The notes beneath the pieces were generated by a model. That model was not told the DNA's origin. It ran no database searches and worked only from the letters and a program-made list of their open reading frames with translations. This document shows, piece after piece, positions 36,461-45,151 of a stretch of DNA of 64,000 nucleotides. A program made the position numbers and the translations under genes. Origin of the DNA: Microbacterium sp. (GTDB taxonomy: Bacteria > Actinomycetota > Actinomycetes > Actinomycetales > Microbacteriaceae); contig QFPM01000004.1 in assembly GCA_003248655.1 (NCBI GenBank), forward strand, positions 1 through 64,000. The letters run 5' to 3'. The first letter of the stretch is position 1. The number at the start of each line of letters is the position of its first letter.

Positions 36461-37501
36461 TCAGCCGAGCGCCGCGAGCCAGGCGTAGGCGCTCTGCTCC
36501 CACGGCCCGTAGCGTTCCGGGTGCGCCGAGCGCTGCACGGCCTGCGCGGCCGCGCCGAACTCCAGCGACTCCCACCCGGCGATGTCGAGGAGGCCGCGCG
36601 TGCGGGTGCCGTTGGGGTCGGACGCTCCGCCGAAGAACGCCGCGGCGGCGCGGTAGGGGTCACGCACCTCGGCGGCGGTGCCCCAACCCGTGCTCGGGCG
36701 CTGTTGGAACAGACCGAGCGAGTCGCGGTCGCCCCAGTCGAGGTTCCGCAGCCACGATTCGACCATCGCGGTCGACAGCGCGATCGCGATGCCGCGGTCC
36801 GAGACGCCGAGGCTCCGGCCGACCTCGATGATGATGCGGGCGTTCGCGGCCTGTTCGGCGTCGAGGTCGAGAGTGGATGCCGCGGGCGCAGCCGCGGCGG
36901 GCGCGGGCGACGGTGACGGCGTCGGCGGGACCGATGCGGGCGCGGCGCCCGGAACGACGAGCGTCTGCCCCGGGTAGATGATCGAGCCGCGCACGAGACC
37001 GTTCGCGGCGAGCAGCTCGGAGAGGGGGATGCCGGCGGCGCGTGCGATCGCCCACAGCGTGTCGCCGCTGGCGACGGTGTGCGTCGCCGCCGCGGGAGCG
37101 GGGCTCGGCGCTGCGGGTGCGGCCGCAGGCTCTGCGGACGGGGCGGAGCCGGGCGCCGCGAGCACGATGATCTGCCCGGGGTGGATGAGGGTCGACCAGC
37201 CGAGGCCGTTCCACGCGAGGACGTCGGCGGTGCGCAGGCCGAAGCGCGCGGCGACGGCGCTGATCGTGTCGCCCGCCTGGATCGTGTACGTTGCGGGCGC
37301 TGTCTCGGCCGCAAGGACGCGGGTTGGCGGCGGAACCACCACGCGCAGCGGGGCGCTCGCAGGGCTCTGATCGGCGGCGGATGCCGGGGCGCCGCCGAGC
37401 GCCACCGACACAGAACTGATGACGACCGTCGTCGCGGCGAGTCCGCGGCAGGTCATGCTGTTCGCCGTCGCGCGGCGCGCGAGTGCGCTCGTCCTTGCCA
37501 T
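36461..37501 (-). CDS. Secreted LysM protein with lysozyme-like C-terminal domain
   Basis: Start at ATG 37501 (MARTSALARR), 346 residues; the frame is open 12 codons further up without a ribosome site. A signal peptide ends near ALGGAPASA. Two LysM repeats bind peptidoglycan: YTIQAGDTISAVAARFGL and HTVASGDTLWAIARAAGI, each ending in a HPGQ/YPGQ turn. Pro/Ala linkers separate them. The C-terminal domain (IAIALSTAMVESWLRNLDWG, then DSLGLFQQRPSTGWGT) resembles the goose-lysozyme/transglycosylase-like module of actinobacterial wall proteins, with Glu in AMVES as the likely acid. Probably a cell wall hydrolase or remodelling protein. Confidence 0.85.
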   Translation of the reverse strand: MARTSALARRATANSMTCRGLAATTVVISSVSVALGGAPASAADQSPASAPLRVVVPPPTRVLAAETAPATYTIQAGDTISAVAARFGLRTADVLAWNGLGWSTLIHPGQIIVLAAPGSAPSAEPAAAPAAPSPAPAAATHTVASGDTLWAIARAAGIPLSELLAANGLVRGSIIYPGQTLVVPGAAPASVPPTPSPSPAPAAAAPAASTLDLDAEQAANARIIIEVGRSLGVSDRGIAIALSTAMVESWLRNLDWGDRDSLGLFQQRPSTGWGTAAEVRDPYRAAAAFFGGASDPNGTRTRGLLDIAGWESLEFGAAAQAVQRSAHPERYGPWEQSAYAWLAALG

Positions 37502-37638
37502 CCGGCACCCCCTTGGTCGATCCGGCCACCGTGACACGAATGACTACTCGTGTCAACGAAAGGTGAAAATGTTAATGAAGTGATCAATGGGGTACGAGTG
37601 AACATGCGACGTTCGCGCGCGGGTGCGATAGTGGAGGG

Positions 37639-37989
37639 GTGACCGACGACTCCGCCACGACCGCCGCCACCGAATGGCTGACCCTTCCCGACCTCGTCGA
37701 GGTGCTCGGCGAACCGCTCGGACGCGTCCGGCGCCTCCTCGATGACCGCCACCTCGTCGGATCGAAGCGCGGCGGTGTCTTCGCCGTTCCCGCCGCCTTC
37801 GTCGTCGACGGAGAGCCCCTCGCGTCGCTGCGCGGCACCGTAATCGTGCTGCAGGATGCCGGGTTCACCGACGACGAGCTCATCGACTGGCTGCTCGCCG
37901 AGGAGGATTCGATCGGGCTCGCGCCGATCGAGGCGTTGCGTCGCGGTCGCAAGAGCGAAGTGCGCCGCGTCGCGCAGACGCTCGCCTGA
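37639..37989 (+). CDS. Rv2175c-family DNA-binding protein
   Basis: The 116-residue protein has a winged helix (WLTLPDLVEVLGEPLGRVRR, LLDDRHLVGSKRGGVFAVPA) and a C-terminal helical part (FTDDELIDWLLAEEDSIGL). This matches Rv2175c, a DNA-binding protein phosphorylated by PknL near its N terminus in M. tuberculosis. Here three threonines lie at residues 2, 7 and 8 with Thr11 close by, so an N-terminal phosphosite is plausible. GTG start at 37639 after GGAGG. It is divergent from the LysM gene and convergent with the polyprenyl synthase. Confidence 0.85.
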   Translation: MTDDSATTAATEWLTLPDLVEVLGEPLGRVRRLLDDRHLVGSKRGGVFAVPAAFVVDGEPLASLRGTVIVLQDAGFTDDELIDWLLAEEDSIGLAPIEALRRGRKSEVRRVAQTLA

Positions 37990-38045
37990 CGCGACGAGCC
38001 CCGCGGCGCGGGCAGCCCCATCCGCCTCCGTGAGACGGCCTTGGC

Positions 38046-39143
38046 TCAGGCGCTTCGCGCCGTCGCCTCTCGGGCGAGGTCGCGCAGCGCGCCGACCGCG
38101 CTCGTGCCGAGGGGTGCGCCGCGCAGCGCCCGGTCGGCCTCGTCGGCGTAGCGCGCGATGAGCTCCTCGACGCGATCGAGCGCGCCGGTCTCGCGAATCG
38201 TGCGCTGCAGCGCGGCGATCTGCGCCTCGTCGAGCGTCGGGTCGCCCAGCAGCTCGTCGAATGTGCGCGCGGCGCCCGCGGGCATCCCCTCGAGCGCGTA
38301 GGCGATGAGCACGGTGCGCTTTCCCTCGCGCAGGTCGTCGCCCGACGGCTTGCCGGTCACGGCGCTGTCGCCGAAGACGCCCAGGATGTCGTCGCGGAGC
38401 TGAAACGCGAGTCCGAGCGGATGCCCGAACGCCGACAGCGCGGCCGTCTGCGCGGCGTCCGCGCCCGCGAGTGCCGCGCCGAGCAGGAGCGGATGCTGTA
38501 CCGAGTACCGCGCCGACTTGAGCGACGCGACCCGCAGTGCGCGCTCGGCATGCTCAGACGCGGGGGAGCTGCGAAACGCCGCCTCCTCCGCGATGTCGAG
38601 GAACTGGCCGACCGTGACCTCGCGTCGCATGAGCGCGTACACCCCGCGGGCCTGCGCCGCATGCGCCGCCTGCGCCGCCTCGCGCAGACCCTCTTCGAGC
38701 AGGTCATCGCTCCACGCGACGAGCAGGTCGCCGAGCAGGATCGCCGACGAGCGTCCGAACTCGGCCGCGTCGCCGGTCCACTCGGATGCCGCGTGCTGAG
38801 CCTCGAGCGCGCGATGCGCCGACGGGCGGCCGCGGCGGGTGTCGGAGTTGTCGATCAGGTCATCGTGGACGAGCGCCGCCGCGTGGAACACCTCGAGCGC
38901 GGCTGCGGCGGCGACGGCATCCTCCGTCGGCGTCGGATGCGGCGACCGTAGCTCCGCGATCGCCTGCCAGCCGGCCAGACAGAACCGCGCGCGCAGGCGC
39001 TTTCCGCCGGTGAGAGCCGAGGCCGCAGCGGCCGCGAAACCCGCCGCTTCCGCGCCGGCATCCGACCAGATCGTCACCTGATCCTGCGAGAACCTCTCCA
39101 GACGCTGGGAAACTGCCTCGATCGGGTCGGGAGAACGGCTCAC
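38046..39143 (-). CDS. Polyprenyl diphosphate synthase (IdsA-like)
   Basis: An all-alpha prenyl chain-elongating enzyme of 365 residues. The first aspartate-rich motif is HDDLIDNSDTRRG (Asp94, Asp95, Asp98), preceded by GGKRLRARFCL; the second is LAFQLRDDILGVFGD. The small side chains before the first motif (EVFHAAALVHDD) fit a synthase making C15-C20 or longer products; product length cannot be read reliably. It may supply isoprenoids for menaquinone, carotenoids or the undecaprenyl carrier used by the cell wall genes nearby. GTG start with TAGGCT six nt upstream. Confidence 0.92.
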   Translation of the reverse strand: MSRSPDPIEAVSQRLERFSQDQVTIWSDAGAEAAGFAAAAASALTGGKRLRARFCLAGWQAIAELRSPHPTPTEDAVAAAAALEVFHAAALVHDDLIDNSDTRRGRPSAHRALEAQHAASEWTGDAAEFGRSSAILLGDLLVAWSDDLLEEGLREAAQAAHAAQARGVYALMRREVTVGQFLDIAEEAAFRSSPASEHAERALRVASLKSARYSVQHPLLLGAALAGADAAQTAALSAFGHPLGLAFQLRDDILGVFGDSAVTGKPSGDDLREGKRTVLIAYALEGMPAGAARTFDELLGDPTLDEAQIAALQRTIRETGALDRVEELIARYADEADRALRGAPLGTSAVGALRDLAREATARSA

Positions 39144-39149
39144 GGGCCT

Positions 39150-39155
39150 AGCCTA
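39150..39155 (-). promoter_or_regulatory. -10 box of the polyprenyl synthase gene, leaderless spacing
   Basis: On the minus strand TAGGCT, AGGCCC, then GTG at 39143. No Shine-Dalgarno of the usual spacing is present. Confidence 0.55.
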
Positions 39156-39220
39156 GTTCGCGAGAACCCGCGTAGAATCTTCTGCACAAGACCCGCCCGC
39201 AAGACCCGATCGGGGGCCGC

Positions 39221-39601
39221 ATGCCGCTGTCAGAACAGGAACAGCGCCTGCTCGACGAGATGGAACGCCATCTCATGAACAAGGACGCTGATGTCGTCAG
39301 CGCGTCCCGTGACGGCCAGACGCTGAGCTACCGCAACATCGTGTACGGCACGATCCTCGTGCTGCTCGGCATCGGCGGGCTCCTTGTGGGCGTTTCGACG
39401 GGCCTCATCATCGTCGGCGTTCTCGCCTTCGTCGTGATGGTGGCCGGCGTCGTCTTCGCCGTCACGCCCGCGCGCACCGGCGCCGTCCGACGCCCTCCGA
39501 CCGCACGGACAACCGCCAGCGCCAAGAAGCACTCCACCTCGTCGTCATCGTTCATGGACCGTATGAACGACCGCTGGGACCGCCGCCACGACGAGAGCTG
39601 A
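39221..39601 (+). CDS. DUF3040 membrane protein
   Basis: 126 residues. The amphipathic start MPLSEQEQRLLDEMERHL is the signature of DUF3040, a small actinobacterial family of unknown function that commonly lies upstream of mraZ and the division cluster. Two hydrophobic helices (about residues 42-62 and 63-82) are followed by a Ser/Thr/Lys-rich cytoplasmic-like tail. TAGAAT at 39174-39179 is a plausible -10. A strong terminator follows. Confidence 0.9.
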   Translation: MPLSEQEQRLLDEMERHLMNKDADVVSASRDGQTLSYRNIVYGTILVLLGIGGLLVGVSTGLIIVGVLAFVVMVAGVVFAVTPARTGAVRRPPTARTTASAKKHSTSSSSFMDRMNDRWDRRHDES

Positions 39602-39632
39602 CCGACCTCCACCCCAATCCAGGGGGCTGGAT

Positions 39633-39666
39633 AAGAGCACCGACCTTCGGGTCGGTGCTCTTTTTT
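39633..39666 (+). terminator. Strong intrinsic terminator after DUF3040
   Basis: A 13-bp stem (39633-39645 with 39650-39662) closed by the stable TTCG tetraloop and followed by TTTTTT. It isolates the division cluster from upstream transcription. Confidence 0.95.
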
Positions 39667-39713
39667 GTGCCCGCGTATCAGCGCAGGGAGCCGCGGGGAG
39701 TACTCGATGCGAG

Positions 39714-39750
39714 AAGTGATAGTGAAGTGGAGGAAAGTGGAGTAAAGTGG
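39714..39750 (+). promoter_or_regulatory. MraZ operator: 10-bp-spaced AAGTGG repeats
   Basis: AAGTGG occurs at 39725, 39735 and 39745, exactly 10 bp apart, with a related AAGTGA at 39714. MraZ binds direct repeats of this kind ahead of its own operon (AAAGTG[T/G] repeats in mollicutes, TGGGN in E. coli). The array ends 42 nt before the mraZ start. Confidence 0.85.
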
Positions 39751-39791
39751 GGCCACCTGGGACGTGGCCGGACGAGAGGGGGTGGTGGTGG

Positions 39792-40223
39792 ATGCTTCTG
39801 GGCACCTACACCCCCAAGCTCGATGACAAGGGCCGCGTCATCCTGCCGGCGAAGTTCCGCACCGATCTCGGCGACGGCGTCGTCGTCACCCGCGGTCAGG
39901 AGCGCTGCCTCTACGTCTTCAGCACGAAGGAGTTCGAGCGGGTCTACGAGAAGATCCGCGAGGCGCCGCTGACCAACAAGCAGGCGCGCGACTTCCAGCG
40001 CATGTTCCTCTCCGGCGCGAGCGACGAGCGCCCCGACAGCCAGAGCCGCATCACGATCCCGCCGCACCTGCGCACGTACGCGAACCTCGGCCGCGAGCTC
40101 GTCGTCACGGGCGTCGGCGCGCACGCCGAGATCTGGGACGCGGATGCCTGGAACGCCTACGCCGACAGCAACGAAGACGGCTACTCGGACATGGAGCAGG
40201 AGGTGATTCCCGGACTCTTCTGA
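39792..40223 (+). CDS. mraZ: Transcriptional regulator MraZ
   Basis: A 143-residue protein with two SpoVT/AbrB-like halves, each with the DxxGR-type motif (TPKLDDKGRVILPAKFR; PDSQSRITIPPHLR). It forms ring-shaped oligomers and autoregulates the division cluster. ATG 39792 gives the usual MLLGTYTPKLDDKGR start; GAGAGGGGG lies upstream. Its probable operator is at 39714-39750. Confidence 0.95.
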   Translation: MLLGTYTPKLDDKGRVILPAKFRTDLGDGVVVTRGQERCLYVFSTKEFERVYEKIREAPLTNKQARDFQRMFLSGASDERPDSQSRITIPPHLRTYANLGRELVVTGVGAHAEIWDADAWNAYADSNEDGYSDMEQEVIPGLF

Positions 40224-40321
40224 TCGGTGGTCGTGACTCCCAGCCGCACGCCCTGACACCACTTCCCCGGTGGCAGGTCAGGCGGATGGGGATCAGGGCC
40301 CCCGACCCCACCGGCACCACG

Positions 40322-41281
40322 ATGAGCACCTCCGACCTCCACACCCCCGTCCTGCTCGAGCGCTGCGTCGAGCTGCTCGCGCCCGCCCTCGACCGGCCGG
40401 GCGCTGTCGTCGTGGACGCCACGGAGGGCATGGGCGGGCACTCCGAGGCGCTGCTCGAGCGGTTTCCGGAGGCGCGCCTGATCGGCCTCGATCGCGACAC
40501 CGATGCTCTCCGCCTCGCGGGGGAGCGGCTCGCGCGCTTCGGCGACCGGGTGACACTCGTGCACTGCGTGTACGACGCGATCGCGGATGCCGTGGCCTCG
40601 GCCGGCGCCACCCGCGTCGACGGCATCCTGTTCGACCTCGGCGTCTCGTCGCTGCAGCTCGACCAAGCGGAGCGCGGCTTCGCGTACGCGCAGGATGCGC
40701 CGCTCGACATGCGGATGGACCAGACGGCCGGCACGACCGCCGCCGACGTCGTCGCGACGTACGGCGAGGGCGACCTCCGCCGCATCTTCGAGCGATACGG
40801 CGAAGAGAAGCTCGCCGGGCGCTACGCCCGCGCGATCATCGCGGCCCGCGCCGACGCGCCGATCGAGCGCTCGGGTCAGCTCGTCGACATCCTGATCGCC
40901 GCGACCCCCGTCGCCGTGCAGCGGGAGGGCCGCGGGCATCCCGCCAAGCGCGTCTTCCAGGCGCTACGCATCGAGGTCAACGCCGAGCTCGCCGTCCTCG
41001 AGCGCGCGCTGCCAGCAGCCCTCGATCTGCTCGGCGTCGGCGGCCGCATCGTCGTCATGAGCTACCAGTCGCTCGAAGACCGGCTGGTCAAGCGGGTCTT
41101 CGCGGATGCCGCGGCATCCACCGCTCCGGCGGGTCTCCCGGTCGAGCTTCCCGAGCACGCGCCGCGGTTCCGGCTCGTGACCAAGGGTGCCGAGCTCGCC
41201 TCGGATGAAGAGAAGGCGCGCAACCCCCGCGCCGCCCCCGTGCGCCTGCGCGCGGCCGAGCGGATCGCGGAGGCGGCATGA
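40322..41281 (+). CDS. rsmH: 16S rRNA (cytosine-1402-N4)-methyltransferase
   Basis: Methylates N4 of C1402 in 16S rRNA. SAM-binding VVVDATEGMGGHSEALLERF, LFDLGVSSLQLDQAERGFAY, and the conserved MDQ / NPRAAPVRLRAAERI ends are present. Start ATG 40322 (MSTSDLHTPVLLE) agrees with the family's usual N terminus, but it has no clear ribosome site; ATG 40286 upstream adds 12 residues and is possible. 319 residues from 40322. Stop overlaps ftsL as ATGA. Confidence 0.93.
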   Translation: MSTSDLHTPVLLERCVELLAPALDRPGAVVVDATEGMGGHSEALLERFPEARLIGLDRDTDALRLAGERLARFGDRVTLVHCVYDAIADAVASAGATRVDGILFDLGVSSLQLDQAERGFAYAQDAPLDMRMDQTAGTTAADVVATYGEGDLRRIFERYGEEKLAGRYARAIIAARADAPIERSGQLVDILIAATPVAVQREGRGHPAKRVFQALRIEVNAELAVLERALPAALDLLGVGGRIVVMSYQSLEDRLVKRVFADAAASTAPAGLPVELPEHAPRFRLVTKGAELASDEEKARNPRAAPVRLRAAERIAEAA

Positions 41282-41889
41282 GCGTTCCCGCCGAGAACCT
41301 GCCGGGTGGCCTCCTCGATGCCCTGCCCGCGCTCCCTGCGCGCCGCGATCCCGGTCGGAGGCTGACGGCGCTCGAGCGTCCCGAGCGGCGCCGCCGGCCG
41401 CGCCTGGTCTACGGCATCGTCGCCGTCGCGGGAGCCGCCCTCATCGGCGCGGCGCAGATGGGGCTGTCGATCCTGACGACGCAGTCGTCGTACGAGTTGT
41501 CCGCCCTCACCAGTCAGCAGCGCTCGCTCGACTACGAGAAGCGCATGCTGACCGACGCGATCGCCGGTCTCAGCTCGCCCCAGTACCTCGCGGCGAATGC
41601 GGCAGCGCTCGGCATGGTCACCGGTCAAGCACCCACCTTCTTGCGACTCAGCGACGCCGCCGTCATCGGCACCGCGGCGGGCACCAACGGGGCGAGCGCG
41701 ATCAACGCATTGAGTCAGGCCGCCGTCGCGAACGCGCTCGTCGCCGACGTGCCCCTCGTCAACGACCCTTCCGCAAGCCTCGGTGGCGGAGCGACCGCCG
41801 CCGACGAAGCGATCGCGGCTCAGGCCGCGGCCGATCAGCCGACACCCCCGGCGATCGCCGACGGACTGCCGACCCCCGCCACACACTGA
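41278..41889 (+). CDS. ftsL: FtsL-like cell division protein
   Basis: Position between rsmH and ftsI, with one membrane helix (about residues 43-66) and a short coiled coil (SALTSQQRSLDYEKRMLTDA) followed by PQYLAANAAALGMV, the pattern of FtsL/septum formation initiators. It is about 203 residues, longer than most FtsL proteins, because of an Ala/Gly/Pro-rich C-terminal tail of about 90 residues. FtsL works with FtsQ and DivIC to activate FtsWI. Identification is by context and topology, since FtsL is poorly conserved. Confidence 0.8.
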   Translation: MSVPAENLPGGLLDALPALPARRDPGRRLTALERPERRRRPRLVYGIVAVAGAALIGAAQMGLSILTTQSSYELSALTSQQRSLDYEKRMLTDAIAGLSSPQYLAANAAALGMVTGQAPTFLRLSDAAVIGTAAGTNGASAINALSQAAVANALVADVPLVNDPSASLGGGATAADEAIAAQAAADQPTPPAIADGLPTPATH

Positions 41890-41893
41890 GTAC

Positions 41894-43708
41894 ATGACGA
41901 CCCGAGCCACTCGCAGTCCCCGCCGACGCACCGTCGTCGCACTAGCCGTGGTGCTCGGCGTCCTCGTGACCTTCGTCGTGCGTCTCGTCGACATCCAGAT
42001 CGTCAATGCGAGCGAGCACGTCGCCGATTCGCAGGCCGTCGCAACCGGCGCGAGCCAGACCCTGTACGGCTCACGCGGCGAGATCGTCGATATGAATGGG
42101 TCCGTTCTCGCCACCAGCACGCTTCTCTACGACGTGCAGATCGACCCGATGCTCGCCGCGCAGGGCATCAAGAAGAAGGATGCCGACGGCGATGTCGTCA
42201 TGGGCGCCGACGGCAAGCCCGAGATGGTCGGGTGGCCCGAACTGGCCGGGCAGATCGCGGCGATCACGGGACAGACGCCCGAGGACGTGCAGAAGATCGT
42301 CGACGACAAGCTCGCGGCCGACCCGAAGTCGCAGTTCGCGTACGTCAAGCAGTTCGTCTCGACAGAGGAGTTTCGCGCGCTCGCCGATCTGAAGCTGCCG
42401 TTCCTCTCGTTCCCGTCGCATCCGTCGCGTACGTACCCCGATGGCGCCGTCGCGGGGAACATCGTGGGGTTTGTCGGGTCTGACGGCACGCCGCTGGAAG
42501 GCGTCGAGGCGCTGCAGGACTCGTGCCTGCAGACGACGACCGGATCCCGCACGTATCAGCGCGGAGCCGACGGCGTCGTCATCCCCGGCACCGAGGTCGA
42601 AAAGCCCGCGGTCGACGGCGGCACCGTGACCCTCACGATCGACGCCGATCTGCAGTGGTACCTGCAGCAGCTCATCGCGGAAGAGACCGCCCACTACCAG
42701 GCCGACTGGGGCGGGATCATCGTCATGGAGGTGAAGACCGGCAAGATCCGGGCGATCGCGGAGACTCCGACTGTCGACCCCAACGACCCCGGCGCGTCCG
42801 CCCCGGCGGACCGCGGGTCGAGACTGCTGCGCGTCTCGTACGAGCCGGGCTCGACGTTCAAGCCCGTCACGGCTGCCACCGCGATCGAGCAAGGCGGACT
42901 GACGCCGACCTCTACCGTTCTCACACCCGACCGCATCGAGTTCCCCAACGGGGCGGTCATCAACGACTCCGAGAGCCACCCGACCTACAACCTCACGCTC
43001 ACGGGCGGTCTCGTCCAGTCATCCAACGTCGCGATGTCGCAGTTCGGGACGACCGTGTCGCCCGAGATCCGCCAGGAGTACCTCGAGCGCTTCGGCGTCG
43101 GCGGCGGCGACGCGCTGAACTGGTCGGGCGAGCCGGACGCCGGCTTCTCGGCCGACGCGAAGGACTGGGACAACCAGACCTACTACACGACGACCTTCGG
43201 CCAGGCGTTCACCGTCACGCCCGTGCAGGTCGCGAGCGTCTTCCAGACGATCGCCAACGGGGGAGTGCGTGAGCCGGCACAGCTCGTCGAGTCGTGCACG
43301 AAGCCCGACGGCACCGTCATCACCCCCGACGAGCCCGACCCGGTCCAGGTCATCCAACCGGAGACCGCGTCGGAGGTCTCGCAGATGCTCGAGAACGTCT
43401 ACGCGCAGGGAACGCTCGCCGCCGACATCAACATCCCCGGCTACCGCCTTGCCGTCAAGACCGGCACGGCGCAGGTGCCCGACGGCCACGGCGGTTACAA
43501 GGACGGGCTGTACATGACCTCGCTCGCCGGTTTCGCTCCGGCCGACGATCCGCAGTACGTTGTTCTGACGCTGTTCGACGAGCCGAAGACGAACCGGATG
43601 TCCTCCGCGAACCGGTCGGTCTTCAAGAAGGCGATGATGCAGGTGCTGACGCACTACCGCGTGATGCCGTCGAACACCGCCACACCCCTGCTGCCCGTGA
43701 TGAAATGA
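41894..43708 (+). CDS. ftsI: Peptidoglycan D,D-transpeptidase FtsI (PBP3)
   Basis: Septal transpeptidase of 604 residues. N-terminal membrane helix (about 13-33), PBP dimerisation domain, then the penicillin-binding domain with S320-T-F-K323 (EPGSTFKPVT), S376-S-N378 and K522-T-G524 (AVKTGTAQVP). No PASTA repeats follow. ATG 41894 is four nt after the ftsL stop; the longer open frame lies inside ftsL. The next gene is murF, 30 nt on, where murE would usually stand. Confidence 0.95.
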   Translation: MTTRATRSPRRRTVVALAVVLGVLVTFVVRLVDIQIVNASEHVADSQAVATGASQTLYGSRGEIVDMNGSVLATSTLLYDVQIDPMLAAQGIKKKDADGDVVMGADGKPEMVGWPELAGQIAAITGQTPEDVQKIVDDKLAADPKSQFAYVKQFVSTEEFRALADLKLPFLSFPSHPSRTYPDGAVAGNIVGFVGSDGTPLEGVEALQDSCLQTTTGSRTYQRGADGVVIPGTEVEKPAVDGGTVTLTIDADLQWYLQQLIAEETAHYQADWGGIIVMEVKTGKIRAIAETPTVDPNDPGASAPADRGSRLLRVSYEPGSTFKPVTAATAIEQGGLTPTSTVLTPDRIEFPNGAVINDSESHPTYNLTLTGGLVQSSNVAMSQFGTTVSPEIRQEYLERFGVGGGDALNWSGEPDAGFSADAKDWDNQTYYTTTFGQAFTVTPVQVASVFQTIANGGVREPAQLVESCTKPDGTVITPDEPDPVQVIQPETASEVSQMLENVYAQGTLAADINIPGYRLAVKTGTAQVPDGHGGYKDGLYMTSLAGFAPADDPQYVVLTLFDEPKTNRMSSANRSVFKKAMMQVLTHYRVMPSNTATPLLPVMK

Positions 43709-43738
43709 CGCGCCCGCGCGCGTGAGGAACCGCACCCC

Positions 43739-45151
43739 ATGATCCGGATGACACTCGCCGACCTTGCGGATGACGTCGGGGGAACCCTCGCTCTCGCCGG
43801 CACAGATACCCCGGACACCGTCGTATCCGGCACGGTCGACACCGACTCGCGCCTGATCGGCCCCGGCGACATCTTCGTCGCGAAGCCGGGTGAGGTCACC
43901 GACGGACACCTGTTCGTGGGGCCCGCAGCCGCCGCGGGTGCCGCGCTCGCGATCGTGGAGCGGCCGGTCGACGAACCCGTGAGCCAGATCGTCGTCGGCG
44001 ACGTCGTCGCGGCTCTCGCCGACCTCGCGCGCACGGTCGTCGGCCGAGTGCGCGCCCACGGAGCGCTGTCGGTCACCGGGATCACGGGCTCGAACGGCAA
44101 GACGACGACGAAGAACCTGCTCGCCCGCATCCTGCAGGACGAAGGCGAGACCGTCGCCCCGCGCGCCTCGTTCAACAACGAGGTCGGGGCGCCGCTGACG
44201 ATGCTGCGCGTCACCGACGACACCCGCTATCTCGTGAGCGAGTTCGGTGCGGCGGGCCCCGGTCAGATCGCGCGGCTCGCGGGGCTCGTGACGCCCGACG
44301 TCGGCGTCGTGCTGATGGTCGGCCTGGCGCACGCGGGCGGCTTCGGCGGCGTCGAGGCGACCCTGAAGGCGAAGACGGAACTGGTCGAGGCGATCCGCCC
44401 GGGCGGCGTCGCCGTGCTGAACGCCGACGACTCACGGGTCGTCACGATGGCGGCCGTCGCCGAGGCGCGCGGCGTCTCGGTGCGCTGGTTCGGACGCGGC
44501 GCGGGGGCGGATGTCCGCGCTGAGGATGTCGAGGTCACGGCATCCGGCACGACGTGCGTCGTCGTGGCCGACGGCGAACGGATGCCGCTGCGCCTGCGCG
44601 TGCTCGGCGAGCACCACGTCATGAACGCACTCGCGGCGATCACCGCCGCCGGGGTGCTGGGCGTCTCGCTCGCCGATGCGATCGCGCGACTGGAGACCGT
44701 CGAGATCGCCGAGCGCTGGCGCATGCAGCCGCTCGGGTCGGAGCGTGTGCGGATCATCAACGACGCCTACAACGCGAGCCCCGACTCGATGGCCGCGGCG
44801 CTACGCACCCTCGCCCAGATCACCGAGCCGGGGCAGCGCAAGGTCGCGGTGCTCGGGGCGATGAGCGAGCTCGGCGAATATGCCGGCGATGAGCACGACC
44901 GCGTCGGCCTCCAGGCGGTGCGCCTGCGCATCGAGCGCATCGTCGTCGTCGGCCGCGACGCCCGTCGGCTGTACCTCGCCGCGATCGGCGAGGGGTCGTG
45001 GGACGGCGAGGCCGTCTTCTTCGAGACCGCCGACGACGCCTATGACTACCTGCTGAGCGAGCTGCGCGACGGCGACCGGGTGCTCGTCAAATCATCGAAC
45101 GCGGCGGGCCTGCGGCATCTGGGCGATCGTCTGGGAGAATCGTTCTCGTGA
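43739..45151 (+). CDS. murF: UDP-MurNAc-tripeptide-D-Ala-D-Ala ligase MurF
   Basis: Adds D-Ala-D-Ala to the cytoplasmic precursor. Mur ligase of 470 residues with P-loop ITGSNGKTTTKNLLA (the TTTK form typical of MurF), ASFNNEVGAPLTMLR, HHVMNALAAITAA and DAYNASPDSM. Its N-terminal domain is the short MurF type, with no sign of a MurE fusion. GTGAGGA lies about 6 nt before ATG 43739. Stop overlaps mraY as GTGA. Confidence 0.95.
   Translation: MIRMTLADLADDVGGTLALAGTDTPDTVVSGTVDTDSRLIGPGDIFVAKPGEVTDGHLFVGPAAAAGAALAIVERPVDEPVSQIVVGDVVAALADLARTVVGRVRAHGALSVTGITGSNGKTTTKNLLARILQDEGETVAPRASFNNEVGAPLTMLRVTDDTRYLVSEFGAAGPGQIARLAGLVTPDVGVVLMVGLAHAGGFGGVEATLKAKTELVEAIRPGGVAVLNADDSRVVTMAAVAEARGVSVRWFGRGAGADVRAEDVEVTASGTTCVVVADGERMPLRLRVLGEHHVMNALAAITAAGVLGVSLADAIARLETVEIAERWRMQPLGSERVRIINDAYNASPDSMAAALRTLAQITEPGQRKVAVLGAMSELGEYAGDEHDRVGLQAVRLRIERIVVVGRDARRLYLAAIGEGSWDGEAVFFETADDAYDYLLSELRDGDRVLVKSSNAAGLRHLGDRLGESFS

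Noticed and set aside
40240..40285. Attenuator-like hairpin (CCTGAC/GTCAGG) between mraZ and rsmH
   Set aside because: The stem needs a bulge and is short, with no T-run; too weak to call.
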